Source: Bradyrhizobium sp. CCGB01
Lineage (GTDB): Bacteria; Pseudomonadota; Alphaproteobacteria; Rhizobiales; Xanthobacteraceae
Direction: 5' to 3'
Assembly (NCBI RefSeq): GCF_024199795.1
Contig: NZ_JANADK010000001.1
Span: 5,270,001-5,334,000 of the forward strand
Length of the DNA stretch: 64,000 nt
The notes under the pieces were generated by a model. The model was not told where the DNA came from, ran no database searches, and saw nothing but the letters and a program-made list of their open reading frames with translations. Below are positions 9,085 through 18,129 of this stretch, one piece after another (within the stretch, counting starts at the first letter, position 1; every line of letters begins with the position of its first letter). A program made the position numbers and the translations under genes.

Positions 9085-9464
9085 GGCACGGCGATCAGCG
9101 CGGCCGCGACGCGGCGCCGCTCGCCGATCATGATGTTGTAGGTGCGCACGGCAGGACCGGTCTGCATCGTATCCAGCACCACCCTCACCGCCTTGAGCGC
9201 CTGCCGCAGCTCCGGCGGCGGCAACCAGACCCCGGTTCCGGTGCCGATCAGAAGCGTGTCGATGCTGTTGGCCGCCGTGAAGACGCGATCCAGCGAATAG
9301 CGGTCGATCCTGCCGGGGTCCGTCACGTCCCAGGCCCAGATTGCGTCGGGCAGGCACAGCAGCGATCCGCGATGCGACATGCCGGCAAAGGCGAAGCCGC
9401 CCTTGCCATAGGCCTCGATCGGCGCCGAGCGCGGGAAATGCGGAGCGTTGGGATCGCCGACCAT
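9081..9464 (-). CDS. Mth938-like (DUF498) protein, NDUFAF3 homologue
   Basis: A 127-residue protein with the Mth938 domain: IEAYGKGGFAFAGMSHRGSL, then a central DTLLIGTGTGVWLPPPELR and a C-terminal TYNIMIGERRRVAAALIAVP. The GTG/GERR patterns are the recognisable family core. The mitochondrial homologue NDUFAF3 helps assemble respiratory complex I; a bacterial role is inferred. It lies 60 bases after secF and is translationally coupled to the NDUFAF6-like gene. Confidence 0.88.
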   Translation of the reverse strand: MVGDPNAPHFPRSAPIEAYGKGGFAFAGMSHRGSLLCLPDAIWAWDVTDPGRIDRYSLDRVFTAANSIDTLLIGTGTGVWLPPPELRQALKAVRVVLDTMQTGPAVRTYNIMIGERRRVAAALIAVP

Positions 9465-9524
9465 CAGTTTCGTCCGAATGAGCTCATCGCCCTCGCAAAC
9501 GCGTGCGAGGGCATGCGGTTCGGA

Positions 9525-10544
9525 TCATGCCTTGCTTTTCTTCGCCGGCGCAGCCGTGTCGGGCGCATCTTCGCGATGCTCGCCGACGCCGAGATAGATC
9601 AGGATCGGGGCCGCGATGAAGATCGAGGTATAGGTGCCGACCAGCACCACGCCGAACATCATCACTGCGGTGAAGCTGTGAATGGCGTGACCGCCGAACA
9701 GCAGCAGTGCCAGCAGCGCCAGCGTCACCGTGAAGTGGGTGATGATGGAACGCGACAGCGTCGAGTTGATGGACTCGTTGAGCAGCTGCGGCATCGGCAT
9801 CTTCTTGTAGCGGCGCAGCATTTCGCGGATACGGTCGTAGATGACGACGGTGTCGTTGAGCGAATAGCCGAGAATGGTCAGAAGTGCCGCGATGCTGGTC
9901 AGGTCGAAATCGACCTGGCTGATCGACATGAAGCCGATCGTCAGCACGATGTCGTGCACGTTGGCGATCATGGCGCCGAGCGCGAACTGCCACTCGAAGC
10001 GGAACCAGAGATAGATCAGGATCGAGACGATCGCGAGCATCAGGCCAACCATGCCGTAGGCGAGCAGCTCGCCGGCGACGCGCGGACCGAGCACTTCGGT
10101 GCGCTGAATGTCGACGCTGTCGCCGAGCGCGCCACGAAGCTTCTGCAAGGCTGCCTGCTGCGCGGCGTCACCGCCCGGCTGCTCCGCGACGCGGATCAGG
10201 ACGTTCTCGGGTCCGCCGAACTGCTGCAACTGCACTTCGCCCAGACCAAGGGCGTCGAGCGAGGTGCGCATCGCAGCAATGTCGGCGGTTCCGGACTTCG
10301 CCTTGACCTCCAGCAGCGTGCCGCCCTTGAAGTCGATGCCGAGGTTCAGGCCGTGGGTGAAGAACAGCGTGATCGCGACGATCGACAGCGCCGCCGAGAT
10401 CGGGAAGCTGATGCGGCGGAAGCGCGTGAAGTCGAAATGGGTATTGTCCGGGACGATGCGCAGCGAGGGCAGCAGGCCGAGCGCCGCGACCACGGTGAGA
10501 ACGGCAATGAGGACGCCGAGCCCGATGAGAACGGTGTGAGTCAC
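9525..10544 (-). CDS. secF: Protein translocase subunit SecF
   Basis: A 339-residue inner-membrane protein with six helices and a large periplasmic loop after helix 1. GLNLGIDFKGGTLLEVK is the SecF signature region, and the C-terminal half contains LTILGYSLNDTVVIYDRIRE, conserved in RND-type SecD/F proteins. With SecD and YajC it uses the proton gradient to help pull exported proteins through SecYEG. The start is GTG; an AGGAG just before it overlaps the secD stop (TAGGAG), so secD and secF are tightly coupled. Confidence 0.96.
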   Translation of the reverse strand: MTHTVLIGLGVLIAVLTVVAALGLLPSLRIVPDNTHFDFTRFRRISFPISAALSIVAITLFFTHGLNLGIDFKGGTLLEVKAKSGTADIAAMRTSLDALGLGEVQLQQFGGPENVLIRVAEQPGGDAAQQAALQKLRGALGDSVDIQRTEVLGPRVAGELLAYGMVGLMLAIVSILIYLWFRFEWQFALGAMIANVHDIVLTIGFMSISQVDFDLTSIAALLTILGYSLNDTVVIYDRIREMLRRYKKMPMPQLLNESINSTLSRSIITHFTVTLALLALLLFGGHAIHSFTAVMMFGVVLVGTYTSIFIAAPILIYLGVGEHREDAPDTAAPAKKSKA

Positions 10545-10554
10545 GATCAGGCTC

Positions 10555-12159
10555 CTAGATCGGCACGCTCTGCGGCCGCTTCCACCGCACCCACCAGGCG
10601 ACGATCAGCCGGGTCAGGGTAAAGGCGGTGAACACCGTGGTGATGATGCCGATGCCGAGCGTCACGGCGAAGCCGCGCACCGGGCCGGTGCCGATGTAGA
10701 ACAGCACCGCGGCGGCAATGAAGGTGGTGATGTTGGAATCGAGGATGGTCGCGAGCGCCCGCTTGAAGCCGGCGTCGATCGCCGAGATCGCGTTGCGGCC
10801 GCCGCGCAGTTCCTCGCGGATACGCTCGTAGATCAGCACGTTGGAGTCGACCGCGATGCCGACGGTGAGCACGATACCGGCGATGCCCGGCAGCGTCAGC
10901 GTGGCGTTGAGCAGCGACAGCAGGCCGAAGATCATGGCAACGTTGATGGCCACCGCGATGTTGGCGAACACCCCGAACAGCCGGTAGGTCAAAAGCATGA
11001 AGATGATGACCAGGATCGAGCCGACATAGGCCGCAAGCTCGCCCTTCTCGATCGAGTCCTGCCCGAGACCCGGGCCGACCGTGCGCTCCTCGACCACCGT
11101 GAGCGGCGCCGGCAGCGCGCCGGCGCGCAGCAGGATCGCGAGATCATTGGCCGATTGCACGGTGAAATTGCCGGAGATCTGGCCCTGGCCGCCAGTGATG
11201 GGCTCGCGGATGACGGGCGCCGAGATCACCTTGTTGTCGAGCACGATCGCGAAAGGCAGCCCCACGTTCTCTTGCGTGGCCTGCGAGAACTTGCGCGCAC
11301 CCGAGGTATTGAACTTGAAGCTGACGACCGGCTCACCCGTACGCTGGTCGAAGCTCGCCTGGGCATCGGTCAGGTCGCCGCCGGCCACCAGCACCTGCTT
11401 CTTGACCACATAGGGCGTGGGCGGCGGCGAGGCGCTCATCAACAGCTCGGATTCCGGAGGCAACCGTCCCTGCTGCGCCTGATCCGGCGGCACGGACGTA
11501 TCGACCATGCGGAATTCCATCTTCGCGGTCTTGCCCAGCAATTCCTTCAGGCGAGTCGGATCCTGAAGACCGGGGACCTGCACCAGAATGCGGTCGTTGC
11601 CCTGGCGCTGGATGACGGGCTCGACGGTGCCGAGCTCGTTGACGCGGCGCTCGACGATCTGGATCGACTGCTCGATGGTCTTGCGCATGCGGTCGAGCAT
11701 GGCCGCCTGCGGGATGCTCAGGCGGATCACGCCGCCCCCGGCATCCGCGACCTCAAGGTCGCGCTGACCGCTGGATCCCATCAGACCGCCGAGCGGCTGA
11801 GACAGTTCGCGCAGCTTGGCGAGCGCCGGCTGCACGTCGGATTCCTTGGTGATGCGAACCTCGGCCGCGTCGTTGCGCACGGTCACACCGCCGGTGAAGC
11901 CGATCTTGGCATCGCGCAGCGTCCGGCGAACGTCGTCGCGGACCTGGTCGAGCCGCTCCTTCTTCACATAGGCGGAATCGACCTCGAGCAGCAGATAGGA
12001 GCCGCCCTGGAGGTCGAGGCCGAGCACGAGCCGGCGCTGCGCCCAGGCGGGCCAGGTCTTGACCTGCGCCTCGGGGAAGAAGTTCGGGACCGCGCAGAGG
12101 CACACGATCAGCGCCGTCAGGATAATCCCGAGCGCCCTCCACCGCGTGAAATACAACAT
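10555..12159 (-). CDS. secD: Protein translocase subunit SecD
   Basis: A 534-residue protein with an N-terminal helix, a long periplasmic P1 region beginning LGLDLQGGSYLLLEVD, and a C-terminal six-helix RND-like membrane half with VGIAVDSNVLIYERIREEL (carrying the proton-relay Asp). GGRNAISAIDAGFKRALATI is typical of the SecD C-terminal region. It is the standard length for alphaproteobacterial SecD. Gene order yajC-secD-secF on one strand indicates an operon read from the yajC promoter. Confidence 0.97.
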   Translation of the reverse strand: MLYFTRWRALGIILTALIVCLCAVPNFFPEAQVKTWPAWAQRRLVLGLDLQGGSYLLLEVDSAYVKKERLDQVRDDVRRTLRDAKIGFTGGVTVRNDAAEVRITKESDVQPALAKLRELSQPLGGLMGSSGQRDLEVADAGGGVIRLSIPQAAMLDRMRKTIEQSIQIVERRVNELGTVEPVIQRQGNDRILVQVPGLQDPTRLKELLGKTAKMEFRMVDTSVPPDQAQQGRLPPESELLMSASPPPTPYVVKKQVLVAGGDLTDAQASFDQRTGEPVVSFKFNTSGARKFSQATQENVGLPFAIVLDNKVISAPVIREPITGGQGQISGNFTVQSANDLAILLRAGALPAPLTVVEERTVGPGLGQDSIEKGELAAYVGSILVIIFMLLTYRLFGVFANIAVAINVAMIFGLLSLLNATLTLPGIAGIVLTVGIAVDSNVLIYERIREELRGGRNAISAIDAGFKRALATILDSNITTFIAAAVLFYIGTGPVRGFAVTLGIGIITTVFTAFTLTRLIVAWWVRWKRPQSVPI

Positions 12160-12206
12160 CGACTGGACCTGTCAGATCAGGAGACTTGAGATGCTCGCGG
12201 AAGCGT

Positions 12207-12575
12207 TCACTTCGCCGCGGTATCGTCCTTGGCGGCTTCCTTGGCGCTTTCCTTGGCCGGCTCGCCCTTGGCGCGCACGCCGGAGATCATCTGGCGCATC
12301 TGCCGCACGCGCACGCCATCGGAAATCTCGAACTCGATCTGGTCGTCATCGACGACCTTGGTGACCTTGCCGACGAGGCCGCCCGAGGTCACGACGGTGT
12401 CGCCACGGCGGATGTTCTTCACGAGGTCGGCATGGTCACGGACCTTCTTCTGCTGCGGACGCAGAATCAGGAAGTACATGATCACGAAGATCAGGGCGAA
12501 CGGCAGCAGCGACATCAACATGCTGTTGGTGTCGCCGGCGCCCGCAGCCTGGGCATACGCAGGGGTAATGAACAT
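12207..12575 (-). CDS. yajC: Sec translocon accessory subunit YajC
   Basis: A 122-residue protein with one N-terminal membrane helix (LLPFALIFVIMYFLILRPQQ), followed by the YajC core with the RRGDTVVTSGGLVGKV strand pair. The C-terminal tail is Ala/Lys/Glu-rich and low complexity. It heads the SecDF operon. The 181-base gap to the divergent ATPase gene at 12757 should hold both promoters. Confidence 0.96.
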   Translation of the reverse strand: MFITPAYAQAAGAGDTNSMLMSLLPFALIFVIMYFLILRPQQKKVRDHADLVKNIRRGDTVVTSGGLVGKVTKVVDDDQIEFEISDGVRVRQMRQMISGVRAKGEPAKESAKEAAKDDTAAK

Positions 12576-12756
12576 TCGGACGATCCTCGTGAGAACGGGG
12601 GAGAACCGGTCAGGCCCTCAAAGGCGACCGGTTCGGTCAAATTCGCGCGGACTATAGCGGCCATTGCCCCAATTGCAACGCTGCCAGACCGTCGATTTGG
12701 CCACCTTGCGGCGCGCCCTCAGGCCCGATAAGGCTGCATTCTCAGGAACTTCGGAC

Positions 12757-13728
12757 ATGCCCAAAAAACCAAGCAAAAGCCCGGCCGGCAAAGGCCCCCG
12801 TACCCCTGCCAAGAAGCCCGCCCGCGTCGCGGCAAAACGCCCCACGGCAGCCCCCACCGACCTCTCCCAGGAGCGCATCGTCCGCGCGCTGGAGACCATC
12901 GCGGCGCACCTCGCCGCCCAGGGAAAGCCGGCCCTCGAGCCCGAGTCGTTCGAGCGGGCGGATGCCTACGTCTGGCACCCCGACGGCCGCCTCTCGGCAG
13001 TGCCGCGGGTCAGCCGCGTCGAGCTGTTCCTGCTCAAGGGCGTCGACCGGATGCGCGACATCCTGATGGAGAACACCGAGCGCTTCGCAGGCGGCCTGCC
13101 CGCCAACAATGCCCTGCTCTGGGGCGCGCGCGGCATGGGCAAGTCGTCGCTGGTGAAGGCGGCGCATGCCAGCATCAACGCCGACCGCAAGCCAGCCGAC
13201 AGACTGAAGCTGATCGAGATCCACCGCGAGGACATCGAAACGCTGCCGCTGCTGATGGAGAAGCTCCGCGACGCCAGCTTCCGTTTCATCGTGTTCATCG
13301 ACGACCTCTCTTTCGACGGCAATGACGCGTCCTACAAGTCGCTCAAGGCGGTGCTCGAAGGCGGCATCGAGGGCCGGCCCGAGAACGTCATCCTCTACGC
13401 CACCTCCAACCGCCGCCATCTGCTGGCGCGCGACATGATCGAGAACGAGCGCTCGACCGCGATCAATCCCGGCGAAGCGGTCGAGGAGAAGGTCTCCCTG
13501 TCGGATCGCTTCGGCCTCTGGCTCGGCTTCCACCGTTGCAGCCAGGACGAATACCTCGCCATGGTGCGCGGCTATTGCGGCCATTTCGGCATCAAGGTCG
13601 CCGACGATGCGCTGGAGCGTGAGGCACTGGAATGGTCGACCACGCGCGGCTCCCGCTCGGGCCGCGTCGCCTGGCAGTTCGTGCAGGAGCTGGCGGGGCG
13701 GCTCGGCGTGAAGCTGGCGACGGCGTAG
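12757..13728 (+). CDS. DUF815-type AAA ATP-binding protein
   Basis: About 323 residues. A basic, low-complexity N-terminus (MPKKPSKSPAGKG onward, Lys/Pro/Ala rich to about residue 35) precedes the ATPase domain. LLWGARGMGKSSLVKA is Walker A, FIVFIDDLSF is Walker B, and YATSNRRHL is the sensor-1-like segment seen in DUF815 proteins. The cellular role of this family is not established. The start at 12757 is preferred over an open upstream extension of 31 codons, since family members begin with a similar basic tail. Divergent from yajC. Confidence 0.88.
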   Translation: MPKKPSKSPAGKGPRTPAKKPARVAAKRPTAAPTDLSQERIVRALETIAAHLAAQGKPALEPESFERADAYVWHPDGRLSAVPRVSRVELFLLKGVDRMRDILMENTERFAGGLPANNALLWGARGMGKSSLVKAAHASINADRKPADRLKLIEIHREDIETLPLLMEKLRDASFRFIVFIDDLSFDGNDASYKSLKAVLEGGIEGRPENVILYATSNRRHLLARDMIENERSTAINPGEAVEEKVSLSDRFGLWLGFHRCSQDEYLAMVRGYCGHFGIKVADDALEREALEWSTTRGSRSGRVAWQFVQELAGRLGVKLATA

Positions 13729-13760
13729 CGGCCGGATCGCAACCCCGCTTACGGCTGTCT

Positions 13761-13778
13761 TTCCCCGAAGGCGGGGAA
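13761..13778. terminator. Hairpin between convergent genes
   Basis: TTCCCCG-AAGG-CGGGGAA forms a perfect 7-bp stem 32 bases after the ATPase stop, in the gap before the convergent HAD gene. It could end transcription in either direction. No long T-run follows, so rho-independent function is plausible but unproven. Confidence 0.5.
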
Positions 13779-13872
13779 TCAACGGCGCGCATGAAAACCC
13801 GCTCTGGCGGGGTGGAGGGATCTGGGGTGCCTTTTGCCCTCGCCCTTTTCCTCCCCGGCATGGGCTTCGCCT

Positions 13873-14910
13873 CTAATCAAACGAAAAAATCCTCTTCCAA
13901 TCCTTCTTCATGTCCACAACGGTCCACCTGTTCGGCGCCGCGGCATCGAGAGCGACATCGAGCTTGCCGAAATGTGATTGGCGGTCGTAGGCATATTCAC
14001 GTTCCGCATCGGTATGGTGGACGATCAGGCCGAACCGCGCGCCGCTGGTACCGAGCGTCGCCCATTGCAGCATTTCCAGGTCCCCATCGGAGTTCCCGAA
14101 TGCGGCGATCGGACGCCGGCCGATGTGGCTATTGATCCCGATCGGCTTGCCGGCCTTGTCGTCGATGAAATCGATCTCGGGCAAGCGAAACAGAACCGGC
14201 GTGCTGTCGCGCATTTCATATCGGGTCTTGATTGACGATCCGACCACCTGCTCGGGAGGCACTCCATAAATCGTCTCGGTCCATGGCCGCATGAATTCGA
14301 TGCCGCCGCCTGACACGATAAAGGTCTTGAAGCCATTGGCGCGGAGGTAGGCGAGCAATTCGAGCATGGGCTGATAGACGAGTTCGGTGTAGGGACGCTT
14401 GAAGCGGCCATCACGCGCGGTCGCAAGCCAGTCTGTGACGATCTTCTCAAACTCCGCTGTCGTCATGCCGGCGTGAGTCACCGCCACCAGCTCGGCCACG
14501 CCCTTTTCTCCGACAGCTGCGAGCGCCTTCAAGTCGCCGTTCAGCACTGCCGCGAAGGGCTGCTTGTCCTTCCATTCCGGATGCATGGGCGCAAGAACCT
14601 TCACGCGATCCAGCACAAAGGCGAGCTGCACATACATCGGCTGTTCGATCCAGAGCGTCCCGTCATTGTCGAAAGTCGCGATGCGCTGATCGGGCGGTAC
14701 GAAATAGGGCCCACCACTCTCTGTGACCCGCGCGACGAACTCGACGATCGAAGCTTTCGTCGGGCCCTCGTTCCAGGATGGCAGAGGACCGGTTTGCGTC
14801 TGGGCCATGGCGAACGTGGAACGCAGAGCGGCAGATAGAAACGGAAGCATCGCCAGAGACGCGAGCAGTTCGCGACGGTCAAGGCGCGGAAATCGCGTGA
14901 GCTGTTTCAT
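13873..14910 (-). CDS. Exported HAD-superfamily hydrolase
   Basis: A 345-residue protein. The N-terminus LDRRELLASLAMLPFLSAAL with AMAQ after it looks like a twin-arginine signal peptide ending near residue 37. HAD motif I is IATFDNDGTLW with the nucleophile Asp. Motif II is TFIVSGGG, motif III a Lys in DDKAGKPIG, and motif IV AFGNSDGDLEML. This layout fits the phosphoserine-phosphatase-like branch, probably a periplasmic phosphatase. It follows the sulfatase gene by about 106 bases on the same strand, so it is probably the last gene of the FGE-sulfatase operon. Substrate unknown. Confidence 0.88.
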   Translation of the reverse strand: MKQLTRFPRLDRRELLASLAMLPFLSAALRSTFAMAQTQTGPLPSWNEGPTKASIVEFVARVTESGGPYFVPPDQRIATFDNDGTLWIEQPMYVQLAFVLDRVKVLAPMHPEWKDKQPFAAVLNGDLKALAAVGEKGVAELVAVTHAGMTTAEFEKIVTDWLATARDGRFKRPYTELVYQPMLELLAYLRANGFKTFIVSGGGIEFMRPWTETIYGVPPEQVVGSSIKTRYEMRDSTPVLFRLPEIDFIDDKAGKPIGINSHIGRRPIAAFGNSDGDLEMLQWATLGTSGARFGLIVHHTDAEREYAYDRQSHFGKLDVALDAAAPNRWTVVDMKKDWKRIFSFD

Positions 14911-15016
14911 TGTCGATCCGTTTCGATTGTGCGGTCGCTACCGGTCAACACTGAAGTGCGTGCGAGCGGGCGCCCCGTCGTGGGGCGCCCGCAAGTTCAT
15001 GCGCGGTCCGACGCAG

Positions 15017-16780
15017 CTAGTCGCTCGCTGCACGGGCATTGGCCTTCTTGACCTGCTCCAGGACCTGACTGAGGTTATAGGATGCGGCTTCCTGTAGCGG
15101 CGGGAACTTCTCGTAGCTCTCTAGGTGCGCGAGCCACAGCCGCTGACCGATCGGCAGCATGTTCCAGTCGTATTGCATGGCGGTCGCAGGGGCGCCGAGC
15201 GCGCCGCCCAGGCTCATGGCCGATTTCTGGTCGATGCCGACATTCTGCTCGAAAGGATCACGCTTGATGTTCTGTACGAGAGTGAAGTGGAACGGGATGA
15301 GCGGCATCAGCCAGCCGGCCGGCCCGGGCTGCGACATGGTGTAGTACATCTTCCAGTTCTTGTACCGCACCGCGGACGGCGTCGACCCCGAGAAATAGAA
15401 GAAGTAGTCGCGGGCCGACTTCTCCGACTTGCCTTCGAGGTATTCGCGCTGGTCGACGCCATCGAGGGTGGTCTTGACGATGCCGGGGTACCGCCCCGCC
15501 TCGATCTGCTGCTTCAGCTCGTCACCCTTGGGTCCGCCGGCGATGTCCACCAACGTAGGGACCCAGTCGAGGGCGGCGAACAGCTGGTTCTTCACCGTGC
15601 CTGGCTTGATGACGCCCGGCCACTTGATCACCATCGGCGCCCGGTAGCCGCCTTCCCAGGACTCGCCCTTCTGGCCCTTGAACGGGGTTACGCCACCGTC
15701 CGGGAATGAGATTGCCTCGGCACCGTTGTCGGTGGTGAACACGACGATCGTATTCTCGGCCTGGCCCATGTCGTCGATCTTCTTGAGAACAGCACCGATG
15801 TTGTCGTCCATCTGCTTCATGCCGGCTTCGTTGACGCCCCAGTCCTTGCCACCGCGCTCACCCACCATGGCCTCGTATTTCGGCGGCAGCACGGTCACGA
15901 TGTGCATGCGTGCGGGGTTGTACCAGACGAAAAAGGGCTTGTTCGTCTTCTTGGGATCGTTGCGATCGAGGAAGCTGACGACCTTTTCCGAGATCTCCTC
16001 GTCCACCGTCCTGGAGCGGTCCAGCGTCAGCGGCCCCTCGTCGCTGCACATCTGGTTCTTACCGGTGCCGTCCGAGGATTTGCACGACAGGATGTTGCGC
16101 GGGGGTGTCAGACACAGCGTGGTCTTGGGATCCACCGCGCCGGGCACTTCCGGGATGCCGGGGATCGGCGTGTTCTTGCAGGGCGGCGCAACAGTCTGCT
16201 GGAGCGGAGTCTTGTTGATGTCGGGGAAGCTCACCTGTTGCATGGCGTCGAGGTGATAGAGGTAACCCCAGTATTCCTGGAAGCCGTGCGCCGTCGGCAG
16301 GGATTCCGTGTGGTCGCCAAGATGGTTCTTGCCGAACTCGCCGGTGTTGTAGCCGAGATCGAGCAGGAATCTCGCAATCGCCGGCGTGCCGGGCCGCAGG
16401 TAGGACGGGCTGCCGGGGAGCTGCGGCGGGATCATGCCCGTGCGTAGCGGATACATGCCGGTGAAGAACGCGTTGCGCCCCGAGGTGCAGCTCTGCATGG
16501 CGACGTAGTCGACGAACATCGCGCCCTCGTTGCCGATGCGATCGATATTCGGCGTTTCGCCGACCATCAGGCCGCGATGGTAAATACTCGGCTGCATCCA
16601 GCCGATGTCGTCGCCCATGATGAAGAGGATGTTGGGCTTTTGCGCCGGCTGGGCGGTCGCCGGAGTGCTGGCTGCCCCGGACAGCGACATCAATATCGTC
16701 GCGCCAAGCAGCGAGGCGCAGGACCTCTTGTGCAAACCTGGTGTCTTGCATGGCTTGTCGGGCAATATGGAACTCAACAT
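15017..16780 (-). CDS. Arylsulfatase-type formylglycine sulfatase
   Basis: A 587-residue type I sulfatase. PNILFIMGDDIGW provides the metal-binding Asp pair (residues about 57-58). SCTSGRNAFFTG contains Cys98, the residue converted to formylglycine; the third motif position is Ser where Pro or Ala is usual. GEFGKNHLGDH and FTTDNGAEA are further active-site blocks. A hydrophobic segment at about residues 22-45 ending ATAQ looks like a Sec-type signal. The start at 16780 is chosen because AGGAGAG lies 7 bases upstream; an open frame continues further into the FGE gene without similarity. It lies 16 bases after the FGE stop. It probably releases sulfate from organic sulfate esters. Confidence 0.93.
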   Translation of the reverse strand: MLSSILPDKPCKTPGLHKRSCASLLGATILMSLSGAASTPATAQPAQKPNILFIMGDDIGWMQPSIYHRGLMVGETPNIDRIGNEGAMFVDYVAMQSCTSGRNAFFTGMYPLRTGMIPPQLPGSPSYLRPGTPAIARFLLDLGYNTGEFGKNHLGDHTESLPTAHGFQEYWGYLYHLDAMQQVSFPDINKTPLQQTVAPPCKNTPIPGIPEVPGAVDPKTTLCLTPPRNILSCKSSDGTGKNQMCSDEGPLTLDRSRTVDEEISEKVVSFLDRNDPKKTNKPFFVWYNPARMHIVTVLPPKYEAMVGERGGKDWGVNEAGMKQMDDNIGAVLKKIDDMGQAENTIVVFTTDNGAEAISFPDGGVTPFKGQKGESWEGGYRAPMVIKWPGVIKPGTVKNQLFAALDWVPTLVDIAGGPKGDELKQQIEAGRYPGIVKTTLDGVDQREYLEGKSEKSARDYFFYFSGSTPSAVRYKNWKMYYTMSQPGPAGWLMPLIPFHFTLVQNIKRDPFEQNVGIDQKSAMSLGGALGAPATAMQYDWNMLPIGQRLWLAHLESYEKFPPLQEAASYNLSQVLEQVKKANARAASD

Positions 16781-16796
16781 GGTTACGCTCTCCTGT

Positions 16797-17792
16797 TTAT
16801 GATGCATCACAGGCTCCTCGCCTAACGCACCTAAAGCCGAGATGACTCGTGGAAGTATCCACCGGCTCCGCGTGTCGCGCTGCCGGCCGGTAGCGTCGGC
16901 AGTAGTTCGGCGCGCACAAATGCGAGCCGCCTTTGATGACCTTGCGTGGAATCTTGACGTTGGTCGTTCGGGGGTCGTAGCTGTCGGCCTCGCGGCCGCC
17001 GCGCGGGTTCTCTGGAATGCAGCACGCTTTTGCAGCGTCGGCCTCATGCCGAGGCGAATACCAGTCGGTCGTCCATTCCCAGACGTTGCCGATCAGATCG
17101 TGCAGCCCGTATCCGTTCGGTGGAAATGCGGTGACCGGCGATGTCCGTTCGTATCCATCTTCCCTGGTGTTCTGGCGCGGAAATTCGCCCTGCCAGGTGT
17201 TGGCCATGTGACGGCCCCCGGGCGCAAATTCATCTCCCCATGCGAACTCGGCGCCATCCAGCCCGCCGCGCGCCGCGAATTCCCATTCCGCTTCGGTTGG
17301 CAAAGCCTTGCCGGCCCATGTTGCGTAGGCGAGCGCATCGTTGAAGGCCACATGCACAACGGGATGATCGTCCAGCCCACGGATGTCGCTGCCCGGCCCG
17401 TAGGGATGCCGCCAGTTCGCGCCTTTGGCGAAGGTCCACCACTGGCTGAAGTCCCGGAGACTGACCGGATACGGAGGCGGAGAGAACATCAGGGAGCCCG
17501 CATAGACCATGTGCGGGAGAATTCCGGGATAGTCCTTTGGATCGGGCGGGATCTCGGCAACGGTGACGTAACCGGTTGCCTTGGCGAACGCCTTGAATTG
17601 CCGGTTCGTCACTGGATGGCGATCCATCCAGAACGCATCTACTGTGACGCGGTGGACCGGCGCTTCCTCCGGATAGTGCCGATCCGACCCCATGCGAAAC
17701 GTGCCACCCGGCACGTGCAGCATCCCCTCACCTGCTGGATGCTGGAACGATTGTCCGGAATCAGACGACGATTTCGTACCAGCCAGCTTCAT
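16797..17792 (-). CDS. Formylglycine-generating enzyme (SUMF1/FGE family)
   Basis: A 331-residue protein with the full FGE-sulfatase fold: MLHVPGGTFRMGSDRHYPEE, ALPTEAEWEFAARGG, LIGNVWEWTTDWY, then KGGSHLCAPNYCRRYRPAAR and SHLGFRC. Cys293 and Cys298 match the copper-binding catalytic Cys pair of aerobic FGE. It oxidises the sulfatase-motif Cys to formylglycine. No signal peptide is seen, so it acts in the cytoplasm before sulfatase export. The start ATG has GGAGATCGG just upstream. It is the first gene of the sulfatase operon, with the target gene 16 bases downstream. Confidence 0.95.
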   Translation of the reverse strand: MKLAGTKSSSDSGQSFQHPAGEGMLHVPGGTFRMGSDRHYPEEAPVHRVTVDAFWMDRHPVTNRQFKAFAKATGYVTVAEIPPDPKDYPGILPHMVYAGSLMFSPPPYPVSLRDFSQWWTFAKGANWRHPYGPGSDIRGLDDHPVVHVAFNDALAYATWAGKALPTEAEWEFAARGGLDGAEFAWGDEFAPGGRHMANTWQGEFPRQNTREDGYERTSPVTAFPPNGYGLHDLIGNVWEWTTDWYSPRHEADAAKACCIPENPRGGREADSYDPRTTNVKIPRKVIKGGSHLCAPNYCRRYRPAARHAEPVDTSTSHLGFRCVRRGACDAS

Positions 17793-18076
17793 TCCGATCT
17801 CCGGACCCGTTGGCCTGCGCTGCTACGGACACGGAATGAAGGACTTTCAGGTTGATCTAAATCAAAAGATCCCGCTCGGGTTATTCACGACGTTGCCGGG
17901 TCCGCCAGCGCGATCGAAACCGAAACAGATTCAGACTATTAGGACGTCTCACCGGTAGCCATCGGCTACTTTGCATGGGGTTGTTTTTCGAAATTTGATG
18001 GTCCGGTCCCAAACCCCTCAAGCCGAACCTGATCTCATGACCTCAAATCATACGCGACTAGCTCAGTGATTGAATA
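17793..18076. other. Intergenic region upstream of the FGE-sulfatase operon
   Basis: There is no convincing coding sequence here; short open frames lack ribosome sites and family similarity. The part next to 17793 must hold the FGE promoter. The stretch around 17930-18060 is noticeably more AT-rich than the neighbours. No clear operator was identified. Confidence 0.6.
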
Positions 18077-18110
18077 GGGCGCGGCTTCCGAGAGGGAGGG
18101 AGCCGCGCTC
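18077..18110 (-). terminator. Strong hairpin downstream of nlpD
   Basis: A GC-rich inverted repeat (18077-18089 with 18098-18110, core GCGCGGCT/AGCCGCGC) with an 8-base loop lies 20 bases past the nlpD stop on its strand. It is followed by CTATTC and not by a T-run. Likely the transcription end of the surE-pcm-nlpD run. Confidence 0.6.
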
Positions 18111-18129
18111 TGCCGAAGCAACGTCGGCC

